A stretch of DNA of 64,000 nt. Source: an uncultured Devosia sp. (GTDB taxonomy: Bacteria; Pseudomonadota; Alphaproteobacteria; Rhizobiales; Devosiaceae). This document shows positions 52,052-61,196 of the stretch, piece after piece. The first letter of the stretch is position 1. Each line of letters starts with the position of its first letter. Both the position numbers and the translations under genes were made by a program. Under the pieces are notes generated by a model that was not told the DNA's origin, made no database searches, and worked only from the letters and a program-made list of their open reading frames with translations. The DNA lies in the NCBI RefSeq assembly GCF_963517015.1, contig NZ_CAUQDV010000002.1, positions 62,001 to 126,000 of the forward strand, given 5' to 3'.

Positions 52052-55000
52052 TCAGAACTGTCCGCCCAGGGTCATGGACAGCCCGGTGCTGGTACTGCCG
52101 CTGCCTGCGCCCGAATGGGTCGCAGCAAGGCCGAGGTTCGCGCCGCCGGGCAGTTGCACGCCGACGCTCGCTTGCGTGCGGGCGGCGAAGTCCTCGGTTC
52201 CCGCCGAGCCGAAATTAGCCAGTCCGTCCAGCCGCAGGCCGAGTGTGAGCTGGGTGCCTTCCGCGAGCGGGAGCGTGTGGCCGATGGCGGGTCCGATGGC
52301 GAGTTGGCCCAGCCCGGCCGTGACCGACGGGATAAAGACGCCGCTGTGGTCGACATAGGGCGTGCTGGTTTCTTCCCAGTAGGAGAGGCTCGCCCGCGGA
52401 CTGAAGCTCCAGGGACCCTCACGCCACTGGCCCTCGAGCGCGGCGCTGAAGAGCCAGCGAGTGGCATCGAAGCTGTCGCTGCTGCTGCCGTCCGAACTCA
52501 CGCTGTTGACCGAACGGCCCGCCCCGCCGAAGAGGTCGAGGTAGACATTCTCGTCCAGTCGCGCCGTGGCATAGGGACCGATCAGCCAGCCGCTTCCCTC
52601 GGCACCCGCGCCGCCGCGCGCGGTCTGGTCCAGGTCGTCGCCTTGCAACAAAGCGCCAACCAGAAGATCGGGCGTGACGAGGTAGTCCAGCCCGATCGTG
52701 GCTATGGAGAAGCGCCCGTCTGCCCCGATGCGGTCGAACACGGCGAAGCTCCCCTCGAACCAGATGTCGAAATCTTGCGGTGCGGCATTGCCCGCCTGCG
52801 CTTCTATTGCCGCCAGCGAGGTGGAAAACGGGAGCGCAGCGCCTTCCCCCAGATGGGGCAGATAACCCATCACCGCCGCTCCGGCGGCACCCGGCTGGGG
52901 CACACTGCCGTCGAGCCGGGCGAAGCGCCGCGCGGCATCGGGGCGATGTGCCAGGATGAGGTCAGCGCGGCTCGAGAGAAAATCGGCAATCACCGCTACG
53001 GTCGCATCGGCACCGCGCACGGATTGCAGCAGCGGCTGGGCCTCGGCCGCCGCATGATTGGCATCCCCCCGATAGCGGGCATTGACCGTATAGTCGCCCG
53101 CGATCGGGAAGCGCGTGTCAAGACGGGCCACGCCGTTCGCGAGCAAAACCGGCGGCTGATCCACGCCATCCACGCTGAACATGATCTCACCGGCGACGGT
53201 CGCGGGTGCGACCGAGGCGATGAAGGTGACGCTGTCGCCAGCCACAGCGGGGTTGGCAGAAGAGGCGAGCGACAGCGATGTGCTGATGGAGCTCACGATC
53301 TGGACAAGCGGATCGGCAAGCGCGTCCCCGTTGTTGCTGTCGCCGAAATAGCGCGCGGTGATCAAATGCGCGCCCGCGGGCAGATCGGATGTTTCAAGGC
53401 TCGCCGACCCACCGCTGAGCGGAACGACGCCCAGCGAGGCGCTGCCATTGAGGAACTCGACCCGGCCAGTCGGGTTCACCGCTCCCGACAGCGTCGCCGT
53501 CAGGGCAATGGCCTCGCCGAAGCTTGTGACATTGCCCGAGGAGGTCAGCAGAAGCGTCGTGCTCCTGGGGCGGACCTCGTGAGTGACCTCCGGGGACATG
53601 GCGGGGGTGTTGTTCTGGTCCCCTAGGAACTCCATCTGGAAGCGTTTCGTGCCCACCTCAAGCGAGGGTCCGGGCATGATGGCGACCGCCGTGCCGTCCG
53701 GCGACAGAGGAAAGGTCATGATGACCGATCCATTCTGGCGGACCCGCACCTCCCCGGTGGGGCGGGTGCCCTGAACCGAGGCGGTCAGGGTGACGTCCTC
53801 GCCGTAAATGGATGGGTTCGGTGCCACAACCAGGGACATCGAAGCGCCAGTCCGGTTCACCGTGTGGGTGATCGTCGGAGACGTGGCCGGTATATTGCTG
53901 GCGTTGCCGACATACTCGGCCCTCAGGCTATGGCTGCCTGCTGAAAGAGGGGCGACGATCAAGGTTGCCCAACGCCCCGACAACGATCCCGCCACGCCTG
54001 ACAAGGCGGCCCTGCCAAGCGACGACGGGCCATCAAAAAATTCGACGTCACCGAGGGCATTGATGTCGCCCGCCAAGGTCGCTGTCAGGGTGAGTTGCTC
54101 ATCGGGGGACGAGGGGTTTGGAGAGGAGGCCAGGGACAGGCGGGGCGCGGCCTGCTCCACACTATGAGTGACAATGGGGGACGTGCTGGGCTGGTTGTCG
54201 CCGTCGCCACTATAAACCACCCTGATATTGTAGCTCCCGGCAACAAGGAACGATACCATCTGTATCGCCCTGCCGCCGGAAAGCGAGTTCGTGCCGATCG
54301 GCTGGCTTCCCGAGAAAAACTCGACCCTACCGCTCGGGGACGCCCCCACGACCGTCGCGGTCAACGTCACCTCCTGGCCCACAGTCGTTGGATTGGGTGA
54401 CGCGGTCAAAGCCACCTGCGACGTCGCACGATCCACAGTGTGGGAGTGGCGAATAGTCGTACTCGGCAAGTTGTTGACGTCCCCCGAGTAGGTTGCCGTC
54501 AACTCATGCGTCCCGGCCGTCAGGCTGGAGAGCGCCAAACTTGCAACGTCGCCCGAGAGCGTCGCGCTGCCGAGCGACTGGTTTCCTGAGAAGAATTCGA
54601 CTGTCCCGCTCGGAGACGCCCCATTTTGGACGTAAGCGGAGAGGGTCACGTCTTGGTTGACCGTTGATGGATTTGGTGACGAGCTTAGCACTGTCAGGGT
54701 CTCGTGCCGCTCCACGGTCTGGATCAGGGGCGCGGATGTGCTCGACGCATTGTTGCCGTCTCCAGAAAAAACTACGGTCAAACTGTGTTGTCCGACTGCC
54801 AAGTCGTGCAGCGACCAAAGTGCCAAATTGCTCACCGTCCTCACAGTGCCGACCAACTGGCTACCGTTGAAAAACTCGAACGTTCCCCCGTGCGATACCG
54901 CACCCGACAGCGTCGCCGTCAGGACGACCGCTTCGCCGGAGCGAGAGGGGTTGGGCGTGGCAGTCAGCGACAGCGTGGTGGTGGCCAGGGCATATTTGAA

Positions 55001-55693
55001 ATCGACCGGTGCGCTCTGTTCGCTGCCCACCGTGACACGGACGGGAACCGTGCCGGTCGCGCCGGCCGGAACCGTTGCTGTCAACGTGGTTGAATTTTGG
55101 ACCGACACATTGGTCGCCGCCGCGTTGCCAAACTGCACGGACGTGTCACCCGCGACGAAATTTCTTCCTGTGATCGTGACGGCGTACCCTCCCGCGGGGA
55201 TACCGAAAGCAGGCGAGATGGCGGCAATAGCGGGAAGACCGGGTAAAATCCTGATCGTTTCGCCTGAAAACTCAACCGGCTGAGTGGATGAGATGAGTGT
55301 CGTTTTGTGCGACCCAATTGCCGCAATGTCGTTAATTCTAAAATTTGCGATATTTGAGCAGTACTGCCCTGGTTCAAGTGGCATGGATTTTAGTCCAATG
55401 AGTGTAACCTGCGTCCCTGGACCAATTCTCCCTACCCCGCAGTTAGGGAAACTTCCGTCATATATTCCATCCAGGGGATAGACATTAGGAATAAGTGCAT
55501 CAACTACCAGTTCGCCAATTCTGGACGAGGTGTTGTTTTTAATTGTAATCGTCGCGGTGACCACATCATTTCTGCGGACCTCGCCCAGATTGTATGTGAC
55601 GGTGACTGACACTTGGCCGAACGCGGCCTGAAACGGGGAGAGCGCAAAAATCGCCAGGAGCGCCAAAGCCATGGCCTGAAGCAGGCGGAGCAT
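52052..55693 (-). CDS. Autotransporter with IPT/TIG and seven Ig-like repeats
   Basis: A 1213-residue surface protein. A signal peptide (MLRLLQAMALALLAIFALSPFQAAFGQ) precedes a ~130-residue domain, an IPT/TIG domain (IAAISPAFGIPAGGYAVTITGRNFVAGDTSVQFG), then seven ~95-residue bacterial Ig-like (Big_3) repeats, each starting like SLTASPNPS..G..VTLTATV and ending YSGDGNN.PSTSP..TH.V. The last ~270 residues form an autotransporter beta-barrel (FDIWFEGSFAVFDRIGADGRFSIATIGLDYL) ending in Phe. It should display the repeats outside the cell as an adhesin. The frame is open 74 codons upstream, but 55693 begins the signal peptide. The N-terminal part (about 55290-55620) is clearly richer in A+T than its surroundings. 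Confidence 0.9.
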   Translation of the reverse strand: MLRLLQAMALALLAIFALSPFQAAFGQVSVTVTYNLGEVRRNDVVTATITIKNNTSSRIGELVVDALIPNVYPLDGIYDGSFPNCGVGRIGPGTQVTLIGLKSMPLEPGQYCSNIANFRINDIAAIGSHKTTLISSTQPVEFSGETIRILPGLPAIAAISPAFGIPAGGYAVTITGRNFVAGDTSVQFGNAAATNVSVQNSTTLTATVPAGATGTVPVRVTVGSEQSAPVDFKYALATTTLSLTATPNPSRSGEAVVLTATLSGAVSHGGTFEFFNGSQLVGTVRTVSNLALWSLHDLAVGQHSLTVVFSGDGNNASSTSAPLIQTVERHETLTVLSSSPNPSTVNQDVTLSAYVQNGASPSGTVEFFSGNQSLGSATLSGDVASLALSSLTAGTHELTATYSGDVNNLPSTTIRHSHTVDRATSQVALTASPNPTTVGQEVTLTATVVGASPSGRVEFFSGSQPIGTNSLSGGRAIQMVSFLVAGSYNIRVVYSGDGDNQPSTSPIVTHSVEQAAPRLSLASSPNPSSPDEQLTLTATLAGDINALGDVEFFDGPSSLGRAALSGVAGSLSGRWATLIVAPLSAGSHSLRAEYVGNASNIPATSPTITHTVNRTGASMSLVVAPNPSIYGEDVTLTASVQGTRPTGEVRVRQNGSVIMTFPLSPDGTAVAIMPGPSLEVGTKRFQMEFLGDQNNTPAMSPEVTHEVRPRSTTLLLTSSGNVTSFGEAIALTATLSGAVNPTGRVEFLNGSASLGVVPLSGGSASLETSDLPAGAHLITARYFGDSNNGDALADPLVQIVSSISTSLSLASSANPAVAGDSVTFIASVAPATVAGEIMFSVDGVDQPPVLLANGVARLDTRFPIAGDYTVNARYRGDANHAAAEAQPLLQSVRGADATVAVIADFLSSRADLILAHRPDAARRFARLDGSVPQPGAAGAAVMGYLPHLGEGAALPFSTSLAAIEAQAGNAAPQDFDIWFEGSFAVFDRIGADGRFSIATIGLDYLVTPDLLVGALLQGDDLDQTARGGAGAEGSGWLIGPYATARLDENVYLDLFGGAGRSVNSVSSDGSSSDSFDATRWLFSAALEGQWREGPWSFSPRASLSYWEETSTPYVDHSGVFIPSVTAGLGQLAIGPAIGHTLPLAEGTQLTLGLRLDGLANFGSAGTEDFAARTQASVGVQLPGGANLGLAATHSGAGSGSTSTGLSMTLGGQF

Positions 55694-56126
55694 TCCACTG
55701 CCGCGCGAATGCTGAATGCCCTGGCTGGGGGCACTGAGCGCCGAGGCGAAGTTCCGCCGACCACCGGACAATATCCCGACAGTGCCTTTATCTTTGGGAA
55801 AGACACGGCCCTGCGCCACCATACTCACGACAGCACCAATCAGCCCGGCGGCCACGACCGCAAGGCGCCCTCGGCTCTCCGTCCCGCCCGACTGTCGCCC
55901 TGTCCGATCCCGCATCCCGCACTCCCCTGGTGCGGATGGTCATGCACGTTCATCCATGGCCTGTCTGTCGGGCGGGAACCTACAAACAGGCCAAAAACGG
56001 TCGATTTTGACGCTTTTCGGCGCCCGCGACCGCTCTCGCGACGGACGCTTGATGGCAGTGGCCGCTGCCCCAATCGCATTCTCTTAACGTCCGGCGCCCT
56101 AAACTCCCGCAAACAGGGGGCGACTC
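55694..56126. other. Divergent intergenic region, no gene seen
   Basis: About 430 bases between the autotransporter and the SH3-domain gene. It contains the unsupported upstream extension of the autotransporter frame (to 55915), which lacks a signal-like start and encodes nothing recognisable. The rest (to 56126) probably holds the two divergent promoters. I see no RNA gene, long inverted repeat or conserved frame. Confidence 0.4.
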
Positions 56127-56537
56127 ATGGCCAAGAAGAAGCAGCAATCGAACTGGGTGGGTTGGGTCATCCTCGGCGTGATCGGCCTCGGCATCTATCA
56201 CTTCGGGATTGCCAATCCGCAGGGCACGCCCGGGCGCACCAGTTCCGTCGCGAGGCCGGCGCAACCGGCAACAGCGACACCCGCCCCGGCGCCGCTCTCG
56301 GCGCCCCGCTATGTCAATGTGGCTACGCTCAATGTCCGGCACACGCCCGATACGTCGGGCCCGCTGATCATGACCTTGCCGCGCGGCACGGCGCTGCATG
56401 TGCTCGGCCGCGAGAATGGCTGGCTGCTGATCGACGTCAACCCGACGCTCGAAGGCTGGGTGTCAGAGCAGCTCACCACCACCCAGGCGCCGCAGCAGCG
56501 CCTCGTGCCACCCGCCGGCTTGACCGGCTCGCGCTAG
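56127..56537 (+). CDS. Membrane-anchored SH3b-domain protein
   Basis: A 136-residue protein: basic N-terminus (MAKKKQQSN), one transmembrane helix (WVGWVILGVIGLGIYHFGI), a Pro/Ala/Thr-rich linker, and a bacterial SH3 domain (RYVNVATLNVRHTPDTSGPLIMTLPRGTALHVLGRENGWLLIDV, then EGWVSEQL). SH3b domains bind peptidoglycan or other cell-wall ligands, so it probably sits in the inner membrane with the domain in the periplasm. The function is not known. It ends 11 bases from the end of the convergent Hsp70-like gene. Confidence 0.88.
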   Translation: MAKKKQQSNWVGWVILGVIGLGIYHFGIANPQGTPGRTSSVARPAQPATATPAPAPLSAPRYVNVATLNVRHTPDTSGPLIMTLPRGTALHVLGRENGWLLIDVNPTLEGWVSEQLTTTQAPQQRLVPPAGLTGSR

Positions 56538-56548
56538 GCGCCCGCCCC

Positions 56549-57805
56549 TCAGCCGAACTTGCGCTTCGCGTCCATGGCGAGGCCCAGCCCTACGCTGCCC
56601 AGCACGTCGGTGCGGACCAGGTCGGCCGCCGGAAACATTTCGCGCAACCTTCCGGCAATGGCTGGAACCTGGGTCGAGCCGCCCGTCAGGATCAGGCTGT
56701 CGATATCCCGGATCGTCACCCCCGCCCGCTTCAGCGTCTCGCCAATCGTGGCCTCGATGCGCTGCACGGAATGCTCCAGCGCCGCCGTCAGGTCGTGGAT
56801 GGTCATCACGGTCTCGATGCTCTGATCACGCACCGGGAAGCTGAACGCCGTCTCGTCGGCATCGGAGAGCTCGATCTTGGCCGCTTCCACCGCGCCGACC
56901 AGGCGATGGCCGAGCCGGTCTTCCACCAGCTCCATCATCATTTCCACCCGCGCCGGCGCCTCGGCCTCGCGCATGGTGCCGCGCAGGTCGCGCATGGTCT
57001 GGGCATTGTAGAGCCGGTTGATGCGGTGCCAGGTCGAGAGGTCATGATAGGGCGCGACCGGCAGATGCCGCTTGCCGTCGCGGGTCCTCGTGCCCAGCCC
57101 CAGTTCGGGCATGACCTTGCTCATCGACAGCAGCCGGTCGAAATCGGTGCCGCCGATATGCACGCCCGCCGTGGAGAGGATATCGCCGCCGCGATCAACC
57201 GATTTCGCCCGCTCGGGCGAGACCCGCACCACGGAAAAGTCAGAGGTACCGCCGCCAAGGTCGACGATCAGTGCCAGCTTTTCGCTCTGCACTTGCCGTT
57301 CGTAATCCAGCGCCGCGGCGATCGGCTCGAACTGGAAGTCGACATGCTTGAAGCCCTGCGCCCGCACCGCGCCCTCGAGCTGGCTCTGCGCTGCCGCGTC
57401 GGCTGCCGGATCGTCGTCGACGAAATGCACCGGCCGGCCGCAGACCACGCTTTCGACCGTTCCCCAAAGCTCGGCCTCGGCGCGCTTCTTGAGCTCGGCA
57501 ATGAAGATGCCGAGGATTTCCACAAAGCCGTAGCTGCGGGCCTTCACCCGCGTGGTGTCGCCGATCAGCGCCGTGCCGAGCACGCTTTTCAGCGAGCGCA
57601 TCAGCCGGCCCTCGGCGCCGGTCACATATTCGGCCACGGCCTGGCGGCCGAAGTGGATGCGATCGTCCTCGAAGGAAAAGAAGATCACGCTGGGGATGGT
57701 TTCGCGCCCCGCCTCGAGCTTCAGGAGATGCGGCACGCCGCCGCTGTCGAGATGGGCGATGGTGGAATTGGACGTGCCGAAATCGAGGCCGCAAACGAGG
57801 GTCAT
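56549..57805 (-). CDS. Hsp70-family protein, YegD-like
   Basis: A 418-residue protein with the actin-like ATPase of Hsp70: phosphate 1 CGLDFGTSNSTIAHL, phosphate 2 ALIVDLGGGTSDFSVV, and the adenosine motif LILTGGSTQVPAIAGRLREMF. It ends after the ATPase domain with no peptide-binding domain, as in YegD of enterobacteria. It is therefore unlikely to be a classical chaperone; the role of this family is unknown. ATG 57805 is used (MTLVCGLDFGTSNS); ATG 57814 is equally possible. It is divergent from the ABC ATPase gene with about 116 bases between them. Confidence 0.9.
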   Translation of the reverse strand: MTLVCGLDFGTSNSTIAHLDSGGVPHLLKLEAGRETIPSVIFFSFEDDRIHFGRQAVAEYVTGAEGRLMRSLKSVLGTALIGDTTRVKARSYGFVEILGIFIAELKKRAEAELWGTVESVVCGRPVHFVDDDPAADAAAQSQLEGAVRAQGFKHVDFQFEPIAAALDYERQVQSEKLALIVDLGGGTSDFSVVRVSPERAKSVDRGGDILSTAGVHIGGTDFDRLLSMSKVMPELGLGTRTRDGKRHLPVAPYHDLSTWHRINRLYNAQTMRDLRGTMREAEAPARVEMMMELVEDRLGHRLVGAVEAAKIELSDADETAFSFPVRDQSIETVMTIHDLTAALEHSVQRIEATIGETLKRAGVTIRDIDSLILTGGSTQVPAIAGRLREMFPAADLVRTDVLGSVGLGLAMDAKRKFG

Positions 57806-57921
57806 GGCAGGCATCCAATGAACAGGAATTCCAGGGGAGCGCCCTCTTAAGGGCTCATGCCCTGCATGGCAACCCGCCAATCCGTCGCCAAATTGTCATC
57901 ACCGATGATTAGTGGCAGGCC

Positions 57922-58938
57922 ATGACCGCCATTTCCCTCCGCGCCATCGGCAAGACGTTCGGCGACAGCGCCGCCGTCAGCTCTGTCAGCCTCGATCTTC
58001 CCGCCGGCTCCTTCACCGCGCTGCTTGGCCCCTCCGGCTGTGGCAAGACCACGCTGCTGCGCCTCATTGCCGGCTTCGAACAGCCGACATCGGGCGCCGT
58101 GGCCTTCGATGGCGTGGTCATGGGCGATGCAAGCCGTCTCGTGCCGCCGGAAAAGCGCCAGCTGGGCATCGTGTTCCAGTCCTATGCGCTCTGGCCGCAT
58201 ATGGATGTCGCCGCCAATGTCGCCTATCCGCTCAAGGGCAAAGGCCTCAATCGCGCCGAGATCGAGAGCCGCGTCGCTGCGGCGCTGGCCATGGTGTCGC
58301 TGACCGGCTTTGGCGCCCGCAGCGTCGATGCCCTGTCCGGCGGCCAGCGCCAGCGCGTGGCGCTCGCCCGGTGCCTCGTCACCGGCACCAAGATCATCCT
58401 GCTCGACGAGCCCCTGGCCAATCTCGACGTCCACCTGCGCGCATCCATGCTCGACGTCTTTGCCGACATTCACCAGCGCACCGGCGCGACGATTGTCTTT
58501 GTCACCCATGACCAGTCTGAGGCCCTGGCGCTGGCCGACCGCGTCGTCGTGCTCGATGCCGGAGCGGTGCAGCAGGTGGGCACGCCGCAGCAAATCTATG
58601 CCGAACCGGCCAATGGCATGGTCGCCGGTTTCGTCGGGCGTGGCGCCATGCTCAGCGCGACGGTCACGCAGGGCCTTGCCCTCGTCGATGGTGTCGCCCT
58701 CCCGGTGCGCGGCGCCTGCAATGGCCCCTGCCGCGTGCTGATCCGCCCCCAGGCCATCCGCCTCGCCGACACGGGCTTGGCCGCCACGGTCACCCGCCGT
58801 CGCTATGCCGGCGCCTATTACGAAACGACGCTGACCCTCAACTCAGGCGAACAGCTTCACGCCGATCTGAACCAACCGCTCGACCCCGGCACAACGGTGC
58901 ATTTCGCCATCACCGACGCCTGGGCGATATCGGGCTAG
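57922..58938 (+). CDS. ABC importer ATP-binding protein, FbpC-type
   Basis: A 338-residue ATPase: Walker A GPSGCGKTTLL, Q-loop FQSYALWPHMDV, signature LSGGQRQRVALARCL, Walker B IILLDEPLANLDVHL, switch histidine VTHDQSEALAL, and a C-terminal TOBE-like domain (VLIRPQAIRLADTG; YETTLTLNSGEQLHADL). It belongs to the group serving Fe(III), spermidine and related importers. It faces a two-domain permease of the same type across a palindromic element, transcribed in the opposite direction, so the importer genes are in separate units. Iron is the likeliest substrate by family; phosphonate or thiamine-like uptake cannot be excluded. Confidence 0.88.
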   Translation: MTAISLRAIGKTFGDSAAVSSVSLDLPAGSFTALLGPSGCGKTTLLRLIAGFEQPTSGAVAFDGVVMGDASRLVPPEKRQLGIVFQSYALWPHMDVAANVAYPLKGKGLNRAEIESRVAAALAMVSLTGFGARSVDALSGGQRQRVALARCLVTGTKIILLDEPLANLDVHLRASMLDVFADIHQRTGATIVFVTHDQSEALALADRVVVLDAGAVQQVGTPQQIYAEPANGMVAGFVGRGAMLSATVTQGLALVDGVALPVRGACNGPCRVLIRPQAIRLADTGLAATVTRRRYAGAYYETTLTLNSGEQLHADLNQPLDPGTTVHFAITDAWAISG

Positions 58939-58975
58939 GTGTCGTATTGTTCGGCACCGTGGCTTCCAAAAACTC

Positions 58976-59110
58976 GATGTCATCCCGGCCTTGAGCCGGG
59001 ACCCATCCCGAGATTTCACCACAGCCGCAAGGTCGTGGTGATGAACGTAGCCACCTTGCGGCAGACCATCGATCTCGGGATGGGCCCCGGCTCAAGGCCG
59101 GGGTGACACC
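58976..59110. repeat. Long palindromic intergenic element, copy C
   Basis: Third copy of the ~130-bp palindrome: GATGTCATCCCGGCCTTGAG on the left, GGCTCAAGGCCGGGGTGACA on the right, ATCCCGAGAT/ATCTCGGGAT within, and inner stem CCGCAAGGT/ACCTTGCGG. It fills the gap between the convergent ABC ATPase and permease genes and probably ends both transcripts. Confidence 0.9.
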
Positions 59111-59138
59111 GTGGCTGTGGGACAATTGGTGCCCATCC

Positions 59139-60896
59139 TCACCGCCACGGCAAAACCCCGCTGGGCAGTCTCGACCCCAGCCGATCGAGAAGCAGCAACA
59201 GCCCGACCACCACGGCAATCGTCACCACGGCAATGGCCGAGGCTTGGGCCGATAGCCCCGCCTCGTCGAGCGAGAACAGCACCACGCCCAGCGTCTCGTT
59301 GCGGTTGGACCAGAGCAGTGCCGAGACGGTCAGCTCGTTGAAGGCGCTCATGAACACCAGCAGCGCCCCGGCCACCGCTGCCGGCGCGGCCATGGGCAGG
59401 GTGATCGTCAGCAGCCGCCGCAATCCGCCAGCGCCCGCTGCGGCCGCTGCCTCGGTCATGGCCGGGGGGATTTGCCCCAGCGCCGCATCGACCGGTCGCA
59501 GCGCCAGCGCGGCAAAGCGCATCAGATAGGCGACGAGGATGATCCAGGGCGTGTTGTAGAGGCTGCCGATCAGCGGCAGCGGCCGCAGGAACAGCAGGAT
59601 GCAGGCGATGGCCAGCACGATGCCGGGCAGCGCATAGGGCAGATCGAGCAGGCCATGCAGCCCGTGCCGGACCCGGTGCGGCATGCGGCGCAGACCCAGT
59701 GCCAGCGGCACGGCACACAGCGCCAGGATCAGCGCCCCCAGTCCCGAGAGCCAGGCCGAATTGACGAAAGCCCGCACGGTGGAAGCCTGTCGCAGCAGCA
59801 CTTCAGCGTAATTGTCCAGCGTCAGCGTGTCCAAACTCAGCTTCACGCCATAGGCCGGCACCAGCGATGTGGTCACCAGCGCCAGGGCCGGCAACACCAG
59901 CATCAGCGCAATCAGCATGGATGTCAGCGTGGCCACCGGCCAGCGCCACGCTCCCAGCGCAAAGCGCGCCGGCAGGCCGCGCGCAATGGCAAAGCCGCGT
60001 TCCCCCTGCCCCAGCCCCTGCACCACGATGCCGGCAATGGCGATTAAGGCGATGATCAGCGACAGCATGGCCACCTGCGGCAGCACGCTGGGCCCGCTGG
60101 TCGCCAGTTGCTGATAGATCAGCGTCGCCAGGGTGAAATAATTGGCCGGCATGCCGAGCAGCGCCGGAATACCGAAATTGCCGACGCCCGACACAAAGGC
60201 CAGCGCCAGCGCCGCGATGATATAGGGCCGAAGCAGTGGCAGGATTACCGTCAGCAGCGCCCGCCATGGCGAGGCACCGGCCGATCGTGCCGCCTCGACA
60301 TAGTCGCGCGGCAGCGCCGTCAGTCCGGCCCGCAGTGTGATGAAAACGATCGGCGCATGCTGGATGCCATAGAGCAGGATGATGCCGCCCCGCCCCAGCA
60401 ACGGATTGGACGTTCCCGGCGGCGGCGCCAGTCCCAGCGCGCCCAGCAGCACGCTCGACGGCCCCAGCAGTTGCATATAGGCGAGCGCCGTCACCTGCGG
60501 CGCGATCATCAGCGGCAGCAGCAGCAAAAAGCCCTGCAGGCGCCGCAGCGGCAGGTCGGTCAGCGCCACCAGCAGGGCCAGCGGCCCGCCAATCGCTAGC
60601 GCCAGCAGCGCCCCCATCAGTGCTGTGTCCAGCGTGTTGAAGATGGCCTTCTGCGTCGCGCCGCGCGCCAGCCGCGCCCAGAGCGGCGCCAGGTCAAACC
60701 CCGCCTCGCCCCACAGCGCCGTCACCACGAGCCGCCCCAGCGGCAGCGCCGCCAGCACGCCAATGGCGAGTAGAGCCAGAAGGCCGGGCGTGACCCGGCC
60801 AAAAAGACGCGCAAAGGCGTTGTAGGTACCTGTGCTTTGAACTTGCACTGATGGTTCCGTAACCACGATGTCACTCACGCTGGTGCGTGCCTGCAT
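59139..60896 (-). CDS. ABC importer permease, two fused membrane domains (FbpB-type)
   Basis: A 585-residue inner-membrane protein with about twelve hydrophobic segments in two halves. Each half has an EAA loop for contact with the ATPase: EAARSAGASPWRALLTVILPL (first) and EAAAAAGAGGLRRLLTITLPM (second). Fused two-domain permeases of this kind are typical of Fe(III) importers (FbpB/AfuB). The gene's ATG is the first codon of a 47-bp tandem repeat that runs upstream into a palindromic element. It follows the substrate-binding protein gene on the same strand, and is convergent with the ATPase gene. Confidence 0.9.
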   Translation of the reverse strand: MQARTSVSDIVVTEPSVQVQSTGTYNAFARLFGRVTPGLLALLAIGVLAALPLGRLVVTALWGEAGFDLAPLWARLARGATQKAIFNTLDTALMGALLALAIGGPLALLVALTDLPLRRLQGFLLLLPLMIAPQVTALAYMQLLGPSSVLLGALGLAPPPGTSNPLLGRGGIILLYGIQHAPIVFITLRAGLTALPRDYVEAARSAGASPWRALLTVILPLLRPYIIAALALAFVSGVGNFGIPALLGMPANYFTLATLIYQQLATSGPSVLPQVAMLSLIIALIAIAGIVVQGLGQGERGFAIARGLPARFALGAWRWPVATLTSMLIALMLVLPALALVTTSLVPAYGVKLSLDTLTLDNYAEVLLRQASTVRAFVNSAWLSGLGALILALCAVPLALGLRRMPHRVRHGLHGLLDLPYALPGIVLAIACILLFLRPLPLIGSLYNTPWIILVAYLMRFAALALRPVDAALGQIPPAMTEAAAAAGAGGLRRLLTITLPMAAPAAVAGALLVFMSAFNELTVSALLWSNRNETLGVVLFSLDEAGLSAQASAIAVVTIAVVVGLLLLLDRLGSRLPSGVLPWR

Positions 60897-61013
60897 CCAT
60901 CATCCCCACACCCACGGTGTTCAGCGCAATGGGAGTATTGCATCACCATCGCCACACGCACGGTGTCCAGCGCGATGTGAGTATTTGCATCCACCCTCGC
61001 TACACCCACGGTG
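60894..61013. repeat. 47-bp tandem repeat, two and a half units, at the permease start
   Basis: Units 60894-60940 and 60941-60987 are each 47 bases and about 80% alike; a partial third unit (60988-61013) runs into palindrome copy D. Shared features are CAT at the left end, a CCACA.CCACGGTGT block and AGTATT before the next unit. The first CAT is the complement of the permease start codon. The CACGGTGT block is the same as the edge of the palindromic element, so the tandem array may have grown from a slip at that edge. It forms the leader between the two importer genes. Confidence 0.75.
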
Positions 61014-61138
61014 TCACCCCGGCCTTGAGCCGGGGCCCATCCCGAGATGTACGACCTGCCGCAAGGTGGCTCATACAGGCACCTTGCGGCCGCGGCTTGA
61101 TCTCGGGATGGATCCCGGCTCAAGGCCGGGATGACACC
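61010..61138. repeat. Long palindromic intergenic element, copy D
   Basis: Fourth copy of the ~130-bp palindrome: GTGTCACCCCGGCCTTGAGC and CCCATCCCGAGAT, inner stem CCGCAAGGTG/CACCTTGCGG, and GATCTCGGGATGGATCCCGG with GGCCGGGATGACACC. Unlike the other copies it lies between two genes read in the same direction, the substrate-binding protein and the permease, 59 bases after the first gene's stop. It could stabilise the upstream part of the message, as REP elements do in other binding-protein operons. Confidence 0.9.
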
Positions 61139-61196
61139 GAGTGTGTGGCTGCAACAATTGCTGGCACCCCCTGCAAAACAGGAGGTGCAAATCCAC

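Noticed and set aside
55613..57850. A 745-codon + strand frame crossing the SH3 gene and the Hsp70-like gene
   Set aside because: It overlaps two well-supported genes in other frames and reads as shadow sequence.
60894..61138. Repeats near the permease considered as a CRISPR array
   Set aside because: The 47-bp units are contiguous with no spacers, only 2.5 units, and there are no cas genes.
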